The notes: generated from the letters alone by a model not told the origin. A DNA stretch of 54,605 bases from Thermoflexus hugenholtzii JAD2 (GCA_945903275.1 CAMDNW010000013.1:1-54605), one strand, 5' to 3'; shown: positions 1 to 8,319, numbered from the stretch's first letter. Numbers and translations are program-made.

Positions 1-74
1 GCTTCGGTGGAGAACAACTCCTTCCAGATCGAGGCGGCGTAGCCGTCTGGGACTTCCATGAACTTCACCCACAT
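1..74 (-). CDS. 5' end of a gene downstream of nuoK (partial, product unknown)
   Basis: An open frame starts at ATG 74 and leaves the window at position 1 after about 24 codons. A good Shine-Dalgarno (GAGGGAGA) lies just upstream of the ATG. The visible N-terminus begins MWVKFMEVPDGYAASIWKEL. It is 15 bases after the nuoK stop and on the same strand, so it belongs to the complex I operon. NuoL would be the expected next gene, but NuoL proteins normally open with a hydrophobic helix and this start is amphipathic and aromatic. NuoI or another peripheral subunit is possible. The gene cannot be identified from this fragment. Confidence 0.55.
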   Translation of the reverse strand, partial: MWVKFMEVPDGYAASIWKELFSTE

Positions 75-89
75 CTGCGTCTCCCTCGC

Positions 90-452
90 CTACCAGCGCA
101 TCAGGTTGATGCGGTCGAGGTCGACCGTCTCGCGGCGGCGGTAGACGAGAACAGCCATCGCGAGCGCGACGGCGGCCTCGGCGGCAGCAACCGTAAGGAT
201 GAACACGACGAAGACATGGCCCGCGAGCGGAGCAGCCGGATTGCCCTCGCTCGCGATGCCGAAGGACGAGCCAAAGCGTGAGAAGGCGAGGAACGCAAGG
301 TTCACCGCATTCAGCATCAACTCGATTCCCATCAGCACAGCGATCGCGTTGCGCTTGGAGAGCGCGACGGCAATACCGATGCCGAAGATCATGCCCGAGA
401 CGACCAGATAGTGCGGCAGCGTGAGCGCAAGATCCTGTGCGCTGGACGGCAT
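90..452 (-). CDS. nuoK: NADH-quinone oxidoreductase subunit K
   Basis: This is a membrane subunit of respiratory complex I (MrpC-like), part of the proton-translocating arm in the cytoplasmic membrane. The 120-residue product has three hydrophobic helices and the family signature GIELMLNAVNLAF, whose Glu is one of the conserved membrane carboxylates, then a helix ending AEAAVALAM. The open frame extends further upstream, but the start at ATG 452 (MPSSAQDL) gives the usual length of about 100-120 aa. Its ATG overlaps the nuoJ stop by one base (TAATG), which implies translational coupling. The next gene on the strand starts 15 bases after the stop. Confidence 0.93.
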   Translation of the reverse strand: MPSSAQDLALTLPHYLVVSGMIFGIGIAVALSKRNAIAVLMGIELMLNAVNLAFLAFSRFGSSFGIASEGNPAAPLAGHVFVVFILTVAAAEAAVALAMAVLVYRRRETVDLDRINLMRW

Positions 453-964
453 TAGGCTTCGTCCTCTCGCACGAGTGCGACCGCGCCGACGAAGGCGGCG
501 AGCAGCAGCACGGAGGCAAGTTCGAACGCGAGTAGGTAGTCGCCGAGCAGCGCGGCGCCGATGGTGCGGACAGTGCCCGCAAACGACTGCACGTGCAGCG
601 TCTCGACATCGAGCACGGGCCACACGGTAGCCATCGCGACAAAAACGAAGAGGGCGGCGAAGCCGAGGCCAATGAGCAGACCGCCGGGCGCGAAGAGGGA
701 GTTCGCGTTGTCGCGCGAGGCGTGCGGTGTGAGCATGACGGCGAACACTAACAGTACCGGGATCGCACCGGCGTAAATAAGGATCTGTGCCATCGCGATG
801 AAGTCGGCGGACAGCGTGATGAAGAGACCGGACATACCGAGGAAGGCGAGGACGAGCGCCAGCACCGCATGCAGCAGATTGCGGACGAGGAAGACGAGCA
901 ACGCCGCGCCGACTGTCAAACCAGCGAGCGCGTAAAAACCAATGATGACGCCGATGGAATCCAT
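452..964 (-). CDS. nuoJ: NADH-quinone oxidoreductase subunit J
   Basis: This is a 170-residue, five-helix membrane subunit of complex I. It matches NuoJ by size, by position between nuoH and nuoK, and by the helix-3 motif QILIYAGAIPVLLVFAVML (family pattern Q.iVYaGAi.vLfvFvvMl). The C-terminus is short and hydrophilic (VREDEA). The start codon directly abuts the nuoH stop (TAAATG). In the canonical order nuoI lies between H and J; here there is no room for it. Confidence 0.93.
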   Translation of the reverse strand: MDSIGVIIGFYALAGLTVGAALLVFLVRNLLHAVLALVLAFLGMSGLFITLSADFIAMAQILIYAGAIPVLLVFAVMLTPHASRDNANSLFAPGGLLIGLGFAALFVFVAMATVWPVLDVETLHVQSFAGTVRTIGAALLGDYLLAFELASVLLLAAFVGAVALVREDEA

Positions 965-2380
965 TTACCGCGTCCGCATCTCTTCGGCGGCGCGGAGACC
1001 ACCCATCTGCTTCGCCATCGTGGGCTTCAGTACCTGTTCACGCTCGGGCCGGTAGCCGAGGAATGTCGCCCAAGCGCGCACTATGAAGATGGTGAACGCA
1101 AGGTTCGCCGCGCCGACCAGCGAGAGTTCGACGAAGTCGGGGAAGTGCATGTACCGCATCGCGGTTACCTCGATGGCGACCAGCAGCACCTGGAGCAATG
1201 AGATGGGAATGAGGTACTTCCAGGCGAAGGACATCAATTGGTCGAGGCGGAAGCGGGGGAGTGTGCCCCGAAGCCAGACGAGCACAAAATAACCACCGAA
1301 GGCCTTTGCAGCAAAGATCAGGTAGGGCGGAATCCACGTCTCCAGACCGAAGAGCGACCAGCCGCCGAGGAAAAACGCGGCGACGAATGCGCCGACCGCA
1401 ACCGCGTTGCCGAGTTCGACCGCATAGAAGAGACCGAACTTCATTCCGGAATACTCGGTGTGGAAGCCCGCGACAATCTCGGATTCGGCCTCGGCGATGT
1501 CGTTGGGGGTGCGGTTCAATTCGGCGGTGGATGAGAAGAAAAAGGTGAACAAGGCCAATGGCATCAACATGCCGAGCCAAACGTGGTGGTCGACCTGCCA
1601 CTGCACGATGGTGGAGAGCTGCATCGAGCCAGTCATCAGCACGACCATCAACAGCGCGAGGCTCAGGGGAATCTCGTAGGAGATCATCATCGCCACGGTT
1701 CGCATCGCGCCGAGCAGTGCGTAGTGGTTATTCGATGCCCATCCAGCCATGAAAATGGCGAGTGTGGCGGTCGACGAGATGGCGATGAGATAAATCACCC
1801 CGACGTTGGTATCGAGGTAGTTCATGTTCGGCGCCCACGGAACGACCGCCCAGACGAGCAGGCCGGGGATGAACACCAGTACCGGCGGCAGATAGAACAT
1901 GAAGCGGTCAGCCCCGATGGGAATGAGCACTTCTTTCTGAATGAGTTTGAGAGCGTCGGCGACCGGCTGGAGCAGGCCGAAGGGGCCGACGCGATTGGGG
2001 CCCTTGCGCACTTGGATGCGGCCGATGAGGCGACGTTCCACCCAGACGAGGATTAGCAGCAAGAGACCGAAGAAAGTCAGGATGCCGGTAGCGCCGAGGA
2101 GCGCGCCGGTGATGTACGAGATCCATTGGTCGCCTAGGAAGGCGCTCAGGGCGGCGGGCTGGCCCGCGTTCACCTCGTTCAGCCACTCGCGCAGGTGCGC
2201 CATGCCCAGACCGAGGTCACGGAAGTCGTACCAGTGGCCATCGAGCATGCCGCTGACCACGACGTAGGCGATGCCGATGCTGGCCGCACCGAAGAGCACG
2301 AGCACGATACCGAGCGTCACGGCTAGTCGAGGTGACGTCACGCGCACACGTACGCGGATCGGGTCAAGGGCCGCGCTCAT
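965..2380 (-). CDS. nuoH: NADH-quinone oxidoreductase subunit H
   Basis: This membrane subunit of complex I forms the junction with the peripheral arm and helps to build the quinone chamber. Family motifs are clear: WVERRLIGRIQVRKGPNRVG in the first cytoplasmic loop, GWASNNHYALLGAMR, and ELNRTPNDIAEAESEIVAGF with its conserved acidic residues. At 471 aa it is longer than usual (roughly 325-400). The extra length is an N-terminal stretch of about 95 residues with an additional hydrophobic helix near residues 18-45, plus a charged C-terminal tail. The start overlaps the nuoD stop by 4 bp (ATGA), supporting ATG 2380. Confidence 0.95.
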   Translation of the reverse strand: MSAALDPIRVRVRVTSPRLAVTLGIVLVLFGAASIGIAYVVVSGMLDGHWYDFRDLGLGMAHLREWLNEVNAGQPAALSAFLGDQWISYITGALLGATGILTFFGLLLLILVWVERRLIGRIQVRKGPNRVGPFGLLQPVADALKLIQKEVLIPIGADRFMFYLPPVLVFIPGLLVWAVVPWAPNMNYLDTNVGVIYLIAISSTATLAIFMAGWASNNHYALLGAMRTVAMMISYEIPLSLALLMVVLMTGSMQLSTIVQWQVDHHVWLGMLMPLALFTFFFSSTAELNRTPNDIAEAESEIVAGFHTEYSGMKFGLFYAVELGNAVAVGAFVAAFFLGGWSLFGLETWIPPYLIFAAKAFGGYFVLVWLRGTLPRFRLDQLMSFAWKYLIPISLLQVLLVAIEVTAMRYMHFPDFVELSLVGAANLAFTIFIVRAWATFLGYRPEREQVLKPTMAKQMGGLRAAEEMRTR

Positions 2381-3480
2381 CGGTCGATCTCCCCGACGAC
2401 AATATCGGTCGAACCGAGCGTCACGATGGCGTCCGGCAACGAGGCACCGACTGCCATCTGCCGGAGCAGGGAAAGGTTGATCAGTGAGGGAGCGCGGATG
2501 TGGAAGCGGTACGGAGCGGGGCCACCGTCCGAGACCACGTAGAAGCCCAGTTCGCCTCGGGGACCTTCGACGCGGGCGTAGGCTTCGCCCGGTTCGGGGC
2601 GGAGGGCAAGCGGGATTTCGGTCTTGTGCGGGCCGGAGGGGAGGTCCTCGAGCGCCTGCCGGATGATGCGCACAGACTGGCGCATCTCTTCGAGGCGCAC
2701 CATGAAGCGGTCGTAGCAGTCGCCGACGTGACCGACCGGGATATCGAAGTCGAAGCGGTCGTAGGAGCAGTACGGCTCGGCCTTACGGAGATCCCATGGG
2801 ACGCCAGAGGCGCGAAGCATGGGGCCGGTGATCGAGCCGTTGATAGCATCGGCAGCGGAGAGCACTCCGACGTTGCGGGTGCGGGCGAGCAGGATCTCGT
2901 TATCGACAAGGAGTTCGGTGTACTCATCGATGCGATCCGGAAGTTCGTCGATGAGCGCGTTCACCGCAGGGTAGAACTCATTGGGCGGGTCGAACGCGAC
3001 GCCGCCGATACGCATGTAGTTCGTCGTCAGACGGGCACCGCACGTCATCTCAAAGAGGTCGAGGATCTTCTCGCGCTCACGGAACATATACATGAGCGGG
3101 GTCGACCAAGCACCGGCGTCGTTGATGAAGGTGCCGTTACCCATCGAGTGGCTGGCTATGCGCTGCAATTCGGCGAAGATCACGCGCAAGTAGGAGGCGC
3201 GCTCGGGCACCTCGACGCCAGCGAGGCGCTCGGCGGCGAGGCAGTAGCCGAGGTTGTTGGACATGGCCGCGAGGTAGTCGGTGCGGTCGGTGAACGGGAT
3301 GTTCTGGGTGTAGGTGCGCTCCTCGGCGAGTTTCTCCATCGAGCGATGGAGGTAGCCGATCACCATATCGATGTCTTGTATGCGCTCGCCGTCCATGACA
3401 ACACGCAGGCGAAACACGCCGTGCGTGGAGGGGTGCTGCGGCCCGATGTTGAGGACGTACGGTTCGTTGGCGGTGGTCAT
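2377..3480 (-). CDS. nuoD: NADH-quinone oxidoreductase subunit D (49 kDa)
   Basis: This peripheral-arm subunit of complex I lines the quinone site together with NuoB. The 367-residue product starts MTTANEPYVLNIGPQHPSTH and carries the quinone-site His loop (HPSTHG), GYLHRSMEKLAEERTY, and the Tyr-bearing stretch DRTDYLAAM. The open frame runs much further upstream, but ATG 3480 is the real start because it overlaps the nuoC stop as ATGA and begins exactly at the family N-terminus. NuoC and NuoD are separate genes here. NuoB, its obligate partner, is not encoded nearby. Confidence 0.96.
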   Translation of the reverse strand: MTTANEPYVLNIGPQHPSTHGVFRLRVVMDGERIQDIDMVIGYLHRSMEKLAEERTYTQNIPFTDRTDYLAAMSNNLGYCLAAERLAGVEVPERASYLRVIFAELQRIASHSMGNGTFINDAGAWSTPLMYMFREREKILDLFEMTCGARLTTNYMRIGGVAFDPPNEFYPAVNALIDELPDRIDEYTELLVDNEILLARTRNVGVLSAADAINGSITGPMLRASGVPWDLRKAEPYCSYDRFDFDIPVGHVGDCYDRFMVRLEEMRQSVRIIRQALEDLPSGPHKTEIPLALRPEPGEAYARVEGPRGELGFYVVSDGGPAPYRFHIRAPSLINLSLLRQMAVGASLPDAIVTLGSTDIVVGEIDR

Positions 3481-3989
3481 CGTTCCTGCTTCCCTGTCTC
3501 GAAGGGGAAGTGCGGAAGACCAGGGTGATGATCCACGATCTGGAGGAAGTCCTTGCGGAGCGGGAAAGCGGGGTAGCCCTCCCAGAGGAACATCCGGCGC
3601 AGATCGGGGTGACCGTCGAAGTGGATACCCATCAGGTCGTAGACCTCGCGCTCCTGCAGGAGTGCGCCAGTGTAGACCGGAAAGCAGGACTGCACCGAGG
3701 CAGCCTCGTGGTCGGTCAGGCGCGCCTTCACCACGATCTGGTGGTTCTGGTCGAGCGACTGGAGGTGGTAGACGATCTCGAAATGGTCGTAGCGGTCGAC
3801 GCCACAGAGGTTGCTCAACTGGGCGGCGTCCATCTCGGCATCGTCGTGAAGCCAGCGCATGACATCGACGACGCGACCGGGTTGGATTTCGACCCACTCG
3901 TCCGTCGCGACGGTGACAGCACCGGGCACGGCAGCGCTGAGGAGACGGGCGACCTCGTGGCCATCGAGTTGGCGTGGCCCGCGCGGCAC
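3477..3989 (-). CDS. nuoC: NADH-quinone oxidoreductase subunit C (30 kDa)
   Basis: This is the peripheral-arm subunit of complex I. Family signatures are present: DRYDHFEIVYHLQSL in the middle and EREVYDLMGIHFDGHPDLRR near the C-terminus, followed by LRKDF. An upstream extension of the same frame overlaps nuoA and is not protein-like. The likely start is GTG 3989 (encoding MPRGPRQLDGHEV), two bases after the nuoA stop, giving 170 aa. NuoC directly follows NuoA; in most operons nuoB sits between them. Confidence 0.93.
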   Translation of the reverse strand: MPRGPRQLDGHEVARLLSAAVPGAVTVATDEWVEIQPGRVVDVMRWLHDDAEMDAAQLSNLCGVDRYDHFEIVYHLQSLDQNHQIVVKARLTDHEAASVQSCFPVYTGALLQEREVYDLMGIHFDGHPDLRRMFLWEGYPAFPLRKDFLQIVDHHPGLPHFPFETGKQER

Positions 3990-3991
3990 AG

Positions 3992-4366
3992 TTAGCGCCA
4001 CTCCAGCGCACCGCGCCGCCAAGCGTAGGCGAGGCCAAAGGCGAGAATACCGATGAACAGTGAGGCCTTCAGGATAGCCTGCCAGGCGAGTTCGGCGTGG
4101 ACGACGGCCCACGGGTAGAGGAAGACCACTTCCACATCGAAGATGACGAAGCCGAGGGCGAAGAGGTAGTAGCGGGCATTGAACTGGCCCCATGACGTGC
4201 CTTCGCTCTCGACACCGCACTCATATGTCGCGTCCTTGATGGGGTCGTGGTTTTCGGGCCGGATCCTAAGTTTGTAGAAAGCGTAGGACGCAGCGAGCGG
4301 GAGCGCAGGGAACAGCAACGCGAAGGCGAGCAACACGCCTACACGCCCAAACTGCTCAGGAATCAC
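3992..4366 (-). CDS. nuoA: NADH-quinone oxidoreductase subunit A
   Basis: This is a three-helix membrane subunit of complex I and the first gene of the operon. The 124-residue product carries the diagnostic loop motif YECGVESEGTSWGQFNARYY, followed by the helix LFALGFVIFDVEVVFLYPWA with the conserved acidic residues. The start is GTG 4366. A small GC hairpin (GGGGCTGCCCC on the plus strand, about 4367-4377) sits directly before the start and could influence initiation. A promoter candidate lies about 50-75 bases upstream. Confidence 0.95.
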   Translation of the reverse strand: MIPEQFGRVGVLLAFALLFPALPLAASYAFYKLRIRPENHDPIKDATYECGVESEGTSWGQFNARYYLFALGFVIFDVEVVFLYPWAVVHAELAWQAILKASLFIGILAFGLAYAWRRGALEWR

Positions 4367-4412
4367 GGGGCTGCCCCCTCATCAGGCGTCCCAAGTCCGG
4401 CTGCCGGAAATG

Positions 4413-4441
4413 GTTGTAGCACGGCCCCTAATGGGGAGCAA
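4413..4441 (-). promoter_or_regulatory. candidate promoter of the nuo operon
   Basis: Reading the minus strand there is TTGCTC, a 17-base spacer, then TACAAC, about 50 bases before the nuoA GTG. Both hexamers match the sigma-70 consensus only partly (3/6 and 4/6), but spacing and location fit. The spacer contains CCCCATTAGGGG, a small inverted repeat that could instead be the end of the upstream GNAT transcript. Confidence 0.3.
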
Positions 4442-4480
4442 TTGTGCAGGTGTGTTGGCGGACAGGATGAGACAGCGCGT

Positions 4481-5038
4481 TCAGGAGGCTGGGGCGTCCG
4501 CGCCGTCCCATGACTCACGGCGGACTTCCATCTGCTCGAAGTCATAGCCATCACGGCGGACGTGGCGGGTGCGCTGGAAGCCAGCGCGGGCGAAGGCAGT
4601 CTGCGCGCGGTAGTTCCACGAGAGTGTATGCAGATACACCCGCCGGATATCTTTCTCAGTGAACAGGTAGCGGAGCATGACGCGGCAGGTGTCTGTACCG
4701 AAGCCTTTTGACCAGTAGTCGCGATCACCAATCGTGATACCCAGTTCCGCCTCGCCGAGCATGGAGTCGTAGCCGTAGTACATGACGTTGCCGATGTGCT
4801 TGCCGGTGGCCGCGTCCTCGATGCCGAAGGTGCGTCGGTAAGATGACGGATAGTTCAGGTCGTCGGTGAGGGTGGCGAAGAAGTTCTTGAACGGCATGGT
4901 CATGGGGCGGGCTGCGTCATACTCAGCGAGTTCGGGGTCTTTGCGCCACTCATAGTCGCGCTCGGCATCTTCGCTGATCTTCTCGCGCAGGCGGACGAGT
5001 TGACCGGTGGCGATGACACGCGGGGCAGTCGAAGTCAC
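4481..5038 (-). CDS. GNAT family N-acetyltransferase (RimJ/RimL type)
   Basis: The 185-residue protein has the layout of RimJ/RimL-type acetyl-CoA-dependent N-acetyltransferases. An N-terminal RLREKISEDAE strand-helix is followed by IGNVMYYGYD, then ELGITIGDRDYWSKGFGTD, which is the acetyl-CoA pyrophosphate-binding region (R/Q-x-x-G-x-G/A). The C-terminal part NYRAQTAFARAGFQRTRHVR matches the usual N.rai..yek.GF.. segment. The substrate cannot be told; amino groups of proteins, antibiotics or sugars are all possible. It overlaps the Nudix gene by 4 bp (ATGA) and is the last gene of the long leftward run. Confidence 0.85.
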   Translation of the reverse strand: MTSTAPRVIATGQLVRLREKISEDAERDYEWRKDPELAEYDAARPMTMPFKNFFATLTDDLNYPSSYRRTFGIEDAATGKHIGNVMYYGYDSMLGEAELGITIGDRDYWSKGFGTDTCRVMLRYLFTEKDIRRVYLHTLSWNYRAQTAFARAGFQRTRHVRRDGYDFEQMEVRRESWDGADAPAS

Positions 5039-5610
5039 GCACCAGCCTCCCGGAGATCGGCGAGTCCTCTGCGCCGGACAAGTAGTTCGGCTGCCTTTTC
5101 CACTATATTACGCTCGTTCGCGTAGGACAGGCGACCTGCGGCCTCGTGGATATCGACCCAATCAACGACATCATACTCGTGGTCGTGATCGGCGATATCG
5201 CCGCCAATGGGGCGCATCAGGAAGTGATGGACGACTTTTTGTACGAGGATGTTCTCTGAGTGGATGCCGTAGCGGTAACGGATCGCGCCGATCTCGGTTT
5301 CAATCTCCACCAGCAGACCGGTCTCCTCGGTGACTTCGCGGAGCGCGGTCTGTTGGACGCTCTCTCCTGCCTCGGGCGTCCCCTTGGGCAGCGCCCAGAG
5401 TCCGTGCGCCGGACGGGCCACGAGGACGACCTCGGTATGACCGTCTCGCTTGCGGTAGACGACTCCGCCGGCGGACATGGCGTGACGGATGACTTTGCCG
5501 CTGACAGCAGCGTTGATTGACCGGCCACGCGACCGCGAGCCGCGCAGGTTCGGCGCGGCCGCCTCCGCCAACAGAGGCATAGTTATGTCTTTTTGATCAG
5601 AATCACTCAC
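5035..5610 (-). CDS. Nudix hydrolase
   Basis: This 191-residue Nudix enzyme hydrolyses a nucleoside diphosphate linked to another moiety. The Nudix box spans about residues 77-99: GTPEAGESVQQTALREVTEE, then TGL, matching GX5EX7REUXEEXGU in full, so the metal site is intact. The short lead-in ALPKG is like that of Ap4A/MutT-type enzymes. About 40 N-terminal residues are basic and low in complexity (RGSRSRGRS). Substrate is not determined. It lies between a HEAT-repeat gene (8-base overlap) and a GNAT gene (4-base overlap). Confidence 0.88.
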   Translation of the reverse strand: MSDSDQKDITMPLLAEAAAPNLRGSRSRGRSINAAVSGKVIRHAMSAGGVVYRKRDGHTEVVLVARPAHGLWALPKGTPEAGESVQQTALREVTEETGLLVEIETEIGAIRYRYGIHSENILVQKVVHHFLMRPIGGDIADHDHEYDVVDWVDIHEAAGRLSYANERNIVEKAAELLVRRRGLADLREAGA

Positions 5611-6640
5611 GTTCTGCGTCTTCGCCCGGATCGAGCGCCAAGAGGCGTGCTTCAGCGAGGGCGTGGCGGGCAGCCTCGGCGAGGTGTTCCTCGCGGCCCA
5701 GCAGGCCGACTAGGACGGCCTCCGCTGCCTCGCCGGCGATCTCACCGAGGGCGCGGATGGCGGCCACCTGCACTTCCTCATCGGTGTCATCGACGAGCAA
5801 GGCGAGTGGCTCGACAGCACTGTCCAGCAGTAGCTGCCCTGCTGAGGTAGCAGCGGCGGCGCGGGTTTCTGCGTCATCGTCATCGAAGTTGTGGATGAGG
5901 ATGGGGAGCCAGTCATCGGAGGCGTTACGGCCCATCGCACGGATAGTGGCGAGGCGGAGCCGCGAGGTGCCCGACTCGTAGTGCTCGGCGATCATCTCGG
6001 CGACCCATTCCTCTGAGGAGGCGCCGAGTGCCTCCAAGGCACGGGCGCGAACCTCGTCCTCCTCGGTAGAATCGTCGAGGGCGTTGCGGAGGGACTCGGA
6101 CAGATGCTCGGCGGCGTCCTCGGTCAGCAGGCCGAACTCCATGGAGAGGACGAACTGGCCGAGCGCGCCAGCAGCTTCGGCGCGGACGTTGGATTCGGCA
6201 TCACCTCGCAACACGCCGGTAAGGAGCTGCATGACGTCTTCGCGCTCCTGCTCCCAGAGGCCGCGGATAGCGAGGATCCGGGTGGCGGCGTCCGGGTCGT
6301 AAAGCGCAGTCAGGTGGGCGCGGTCGAAATCGAGGGTCGAATCCTCGTCGGCAAGGCGCTGGAACGAGGCGAGCACCTCACGTCGACGGGGGGCGCTGAC
6401 GCGGGGCCACATGGCGAGCAACGCGGTTGCCGTCTCGTTATCAGCGCTGGAAAGAGCGGGCAGGTCGTTGTAGGGGACTGACTGGCTCTCATCGACGATG
6501 GCGTCGATGACCTCAGCGGGAGTCAGTGTGGAGCCTTCGTCCTCGATGCCTTCATCGTCCACGATGTTGCGATCGGACTCCCCGAGATCGTCGAATCCCC
6601 CTGCGCCGCCGCCACTGTTGATGTCGTCGGAATGGGGCAT
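5603..6640 (-). CDS. HEAT-repeat protein
   Basis: This 345-residue acidic protein is built from alpha-helical HEAT repeats: several units of the type TRAAAATSAGQLLLDSAVEP, VQVAAIRALGEIAGEAAEAV and VRAEAAGALGQF cover about residues 110-335. The first 60 residues are acidic and probably disordered (GGGAGGFDDLGESD). HEAT proteins act as protein-binding scaffolds or lyase-type chromophore enzymes; nothing here points to a catalytic role. There is no signal peptide, so it is probably cytoplasmic. It starts 33 bases after the gpsA stop in the same run and overlaps the Nudix gene by 8 bases. Confidence 0.8.
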   Translation of the reverse strand: MPHSDDINSGGGAGGFDDLGESDRNIVDDEGIEDEGSTLTPAEVIDAIVDESQSVPYNDLPALSSADNETATALLAMWPRVSAPRRREVLASFQRLADEDSTLDFDRAHLTALYDPDAATRILAIRGLWEQEREDVMQLLTGVLRGDAESNVRAEAAGALGQFVLSMEFGLLTEDAAEHLSESLRNALDDSTEEDEVRARALEALGASSEEWVAEMIAEHYESGTSRLRLATIRAMGRNASDDWLPILIHNFDDDDAETRAAAATSAGQLLLDSAVEPLALLVDDTDEEVQVAAIRALGEIAGEAAEAVLVGLLGREEHLAEAARHALAEARLLALDPGEDAERE

Positions 6641-6673
6641 GAAACGAGTGTAACGCGGGGCTGCCCTAAGGGC

Positions 6674-7696
6674 CTACGGCGGGCGGCGGGTAGTCGGCAG
6701 GGGATGGCGCTCGGGCTTGGGGTCGCGGTGTAAGAGCGCCTCGACGACGACCTGAGGGGCGATGCTCTCATACATGATGCCGTGCAGGCCTTCAGTGATG
6801 GGTAGTTCAACGCCGAGGCTGCGAGCGAGGCCGAGTGCGGCAGGGGTCGTGGCAGCACCCTCCGCGGTCTCACCGATCTCGGCGAGGGCGGCATCGAGTG
6901 TGTAGCCGCGCCCGAGAAGTTCACCGAGGCGGCGGTTGCGGGAGAGGATGCTGTAGGCCGTGGCGATGAGGTCGCCGATGCCCGCGAGGCCTTGGAAAGT
7001 GAGCGGGTCGGCACCGGCGGCGACACCGAGGCGGCTCATCTCAGCCAGACCCCGGGTGAGCACGGCGGCCTTCGCGTTGTCGCCGTAGCCGAGAGCGTCC
7101 ACGAGGCCACCAGTGATGGCGAAGATGTTCTTCAAGGAGCCGCCAAGTTCGACGCCGACGATGTCATCGCTGGTATAGACGCGGAAGGCGCTGCTGTGGA
7201 ACGCGCTGCGAAGCGCGTCGAGATCGGCATTGGCAGAGGCTATGACGGTGGTGCCGGGGAGGCCAGCGGCGACCTCGCGGGACAGATTGGGTCCGGAGAG
7301 GGTCGCGGTCGGGCGGCCGGGGAGTGCGTCCGCAAGGATTTCGGACATACGAAAGCCGGTGGCGATCTCGATGCCTTTGCTGGCGCTCAGAACGGTGCTG
7401 TCGGCTGGGACGTACGAGGCGACCGCCTGCACGTTTGTGCGCATGGTCTGGGCGGGCGGCGCGAGGCAGACAAGGTCAGCCTCGCGCAACGCAGCGGTAT
7501 CGGCGGTCACATGCATCGACTCGGGAAAGATAGCGCCGGGGAGACGAATGACATGCTCACGGGCGGCCTCGAGGCGGGCCGCCTCCTCGGGCGTGCGGGC
7601 GAGCAGGGTGACGGGGAGACCGTTGCGGGCGAGGAGCACCGCGAGGGTAGTGCCCCAGGCGGTCGAGCCGACCACGGCCGCTTGGCGGAAGGTCAC
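6674..7696 (-). CDS. gpsA: glycerol-3-phosphate dehydrogenase [NAD(P)+]
   Basis: The enzyme reduces dihydroxyacetone phosphate to sn-glycerol 3-phosphate for phospholipid synthesis. Seen are the Rossmann start AVVGSTAWGTTLA, the substrate loop LSGPNLSREVAAGLPGTTV, the catalytic-lysine helix GGSLKNIFAITGG and DNAKAAVLTRGLAEM. Length 340 aa is normal. The nucleotide loop is unusual: GxGxxG families read GAGSWG or GAGAWG, while here it is GSTAWG, so the second glycine is Thr. It overlaps plsY by 4 bp (ATGA), and the two genes supply consecutive steps: glycerol 3-phosphate and its first acylation. Confidence 0.94.
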   Translation of the reverse strand: MTFRQAAVVGSTAWGTTLAVLLARNGLPVTLLARTPEEAARLEAAREHVIRLPGAIFPESMHVTADTAALREADLVCLAPPAQTMRTNVQAVASYVPADSTVLSASKGIEIATGFRMSEILADALPGRPTATLSGPNLSREVAAGLPGTTVIASANADLDALRSAFHSSAFRVYTSDDIVGVELGGSLKNIFAITGGLVDALGYGDNAKAAVLTRGLAEMSRLGVAAGADPLTFQGLAGIGDLIATAYSILSRNRRLGELLGRGYTLDAALAEIGETAEGAATTPAALGLARSLGVELPITEGLHGIMYESIAPQVVVEALLHRDPKPERHPLPTTRRPP

Positions 7697-8319
7697 GCGC
7701 TGTGTGGGGCGCGAGGAGTACCGCCCTGCCCAAGTTTCGGCTCCGTGCCGGCCAGCAACCGCTTGAGATTCGCGAGATGGTTGAACTCAACTGACGCGGT
7801 GACGGCGACGCCGAAGATGAGGTACTGCGGCTCAAGCCAGCCGGCGTAGACGGACGCGATCATCGCGACCAGACCGAGAGGAACGCCGACCATCGACATC
7901 ACGGAGACGTAGCGCGTAATCGTGAGGAATACCAGACCAGAGCCCATTGCAATGAGGGCCGCGAGCGGGGCTATCGCGAAGAACGCGCCGAACGAGGTTG
8001 CCACGCCGCGGCCTCCCCGGAAGCCGGCAAAGACAGGCCAAGTGTGACCGAGGACAGCACCAAGACCGCCGAAGGTCGCGGCCCACGGATCGTCGAAGAG
8101 CAAGCGACCGATGAGGACTGGGGCGATGCCCTTACCGATATCGACCGCGACGACAAAGATCGCCGCGGGAAGACCCACGGTACGGAGTGTGTTGGTAAAG
8201 CCAGTCTTGCCAGAGCCGTACTCGCGAATATCGATGCCGCGTGCAAGGCGGCCGACGAGCAGGCCGGGCTGGAGCGAGCCGAGCAAATAGCCGACCGCCA
8301 GCACAGCCAGCGTAATCAC
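7693..8319 (-). CDS. plsY: acyl-phosphate:glycerol-3-phosphate acyltransferase PlsY
   Basis: This integral membrane acyltransferase transfers an acyl group from acyl-phosphate to glycerol 3-phosphate, giving lysophosphatidate. The three family motifs are present in order: GSLQPGLLVGR, EYGSGKTGFTNTLRTVG, and GHTWPVFAGFRGGRGVATSFG, plus a C-terminal LKRLLAGTEPKLG. Motif 2 normally reads GSGNPGATN; here it is GSGKTGFTN, with Lys for the usual Asn. The 208 aa length is typical. ATGA overlaps at both ends couple it to der and gpsA. Confidence 0.94.
   Translation of the reverse strand: MITLAVLAVGYLLGSLQPGLLVGRLARGIDIREYGSGKTGFTNTLRTVGLPAAIFVVAVDIGKGIAPVLIGRLLFDDPWAATFGGLGAVLGHTWPVFAGFRGGRGVATSFGAFFAIAPLAALIAMGSGLVFLTITRYVSVMSMVGVPLGLVAMIASVYAGWLEPQYLIFGVAVTASVEFNHLANLKRLLAGTEPKLGQGGTPRAPHSA

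Noticed and set aside
2500-3528. Long plus-strand open frame (342 aa) antisense to nuoD
   Set aside because: It mirrors nuoD codons and its translation is a repetitive Val/Glu/Arg/His mix with no family pattern. The minus-strand gene is certain.
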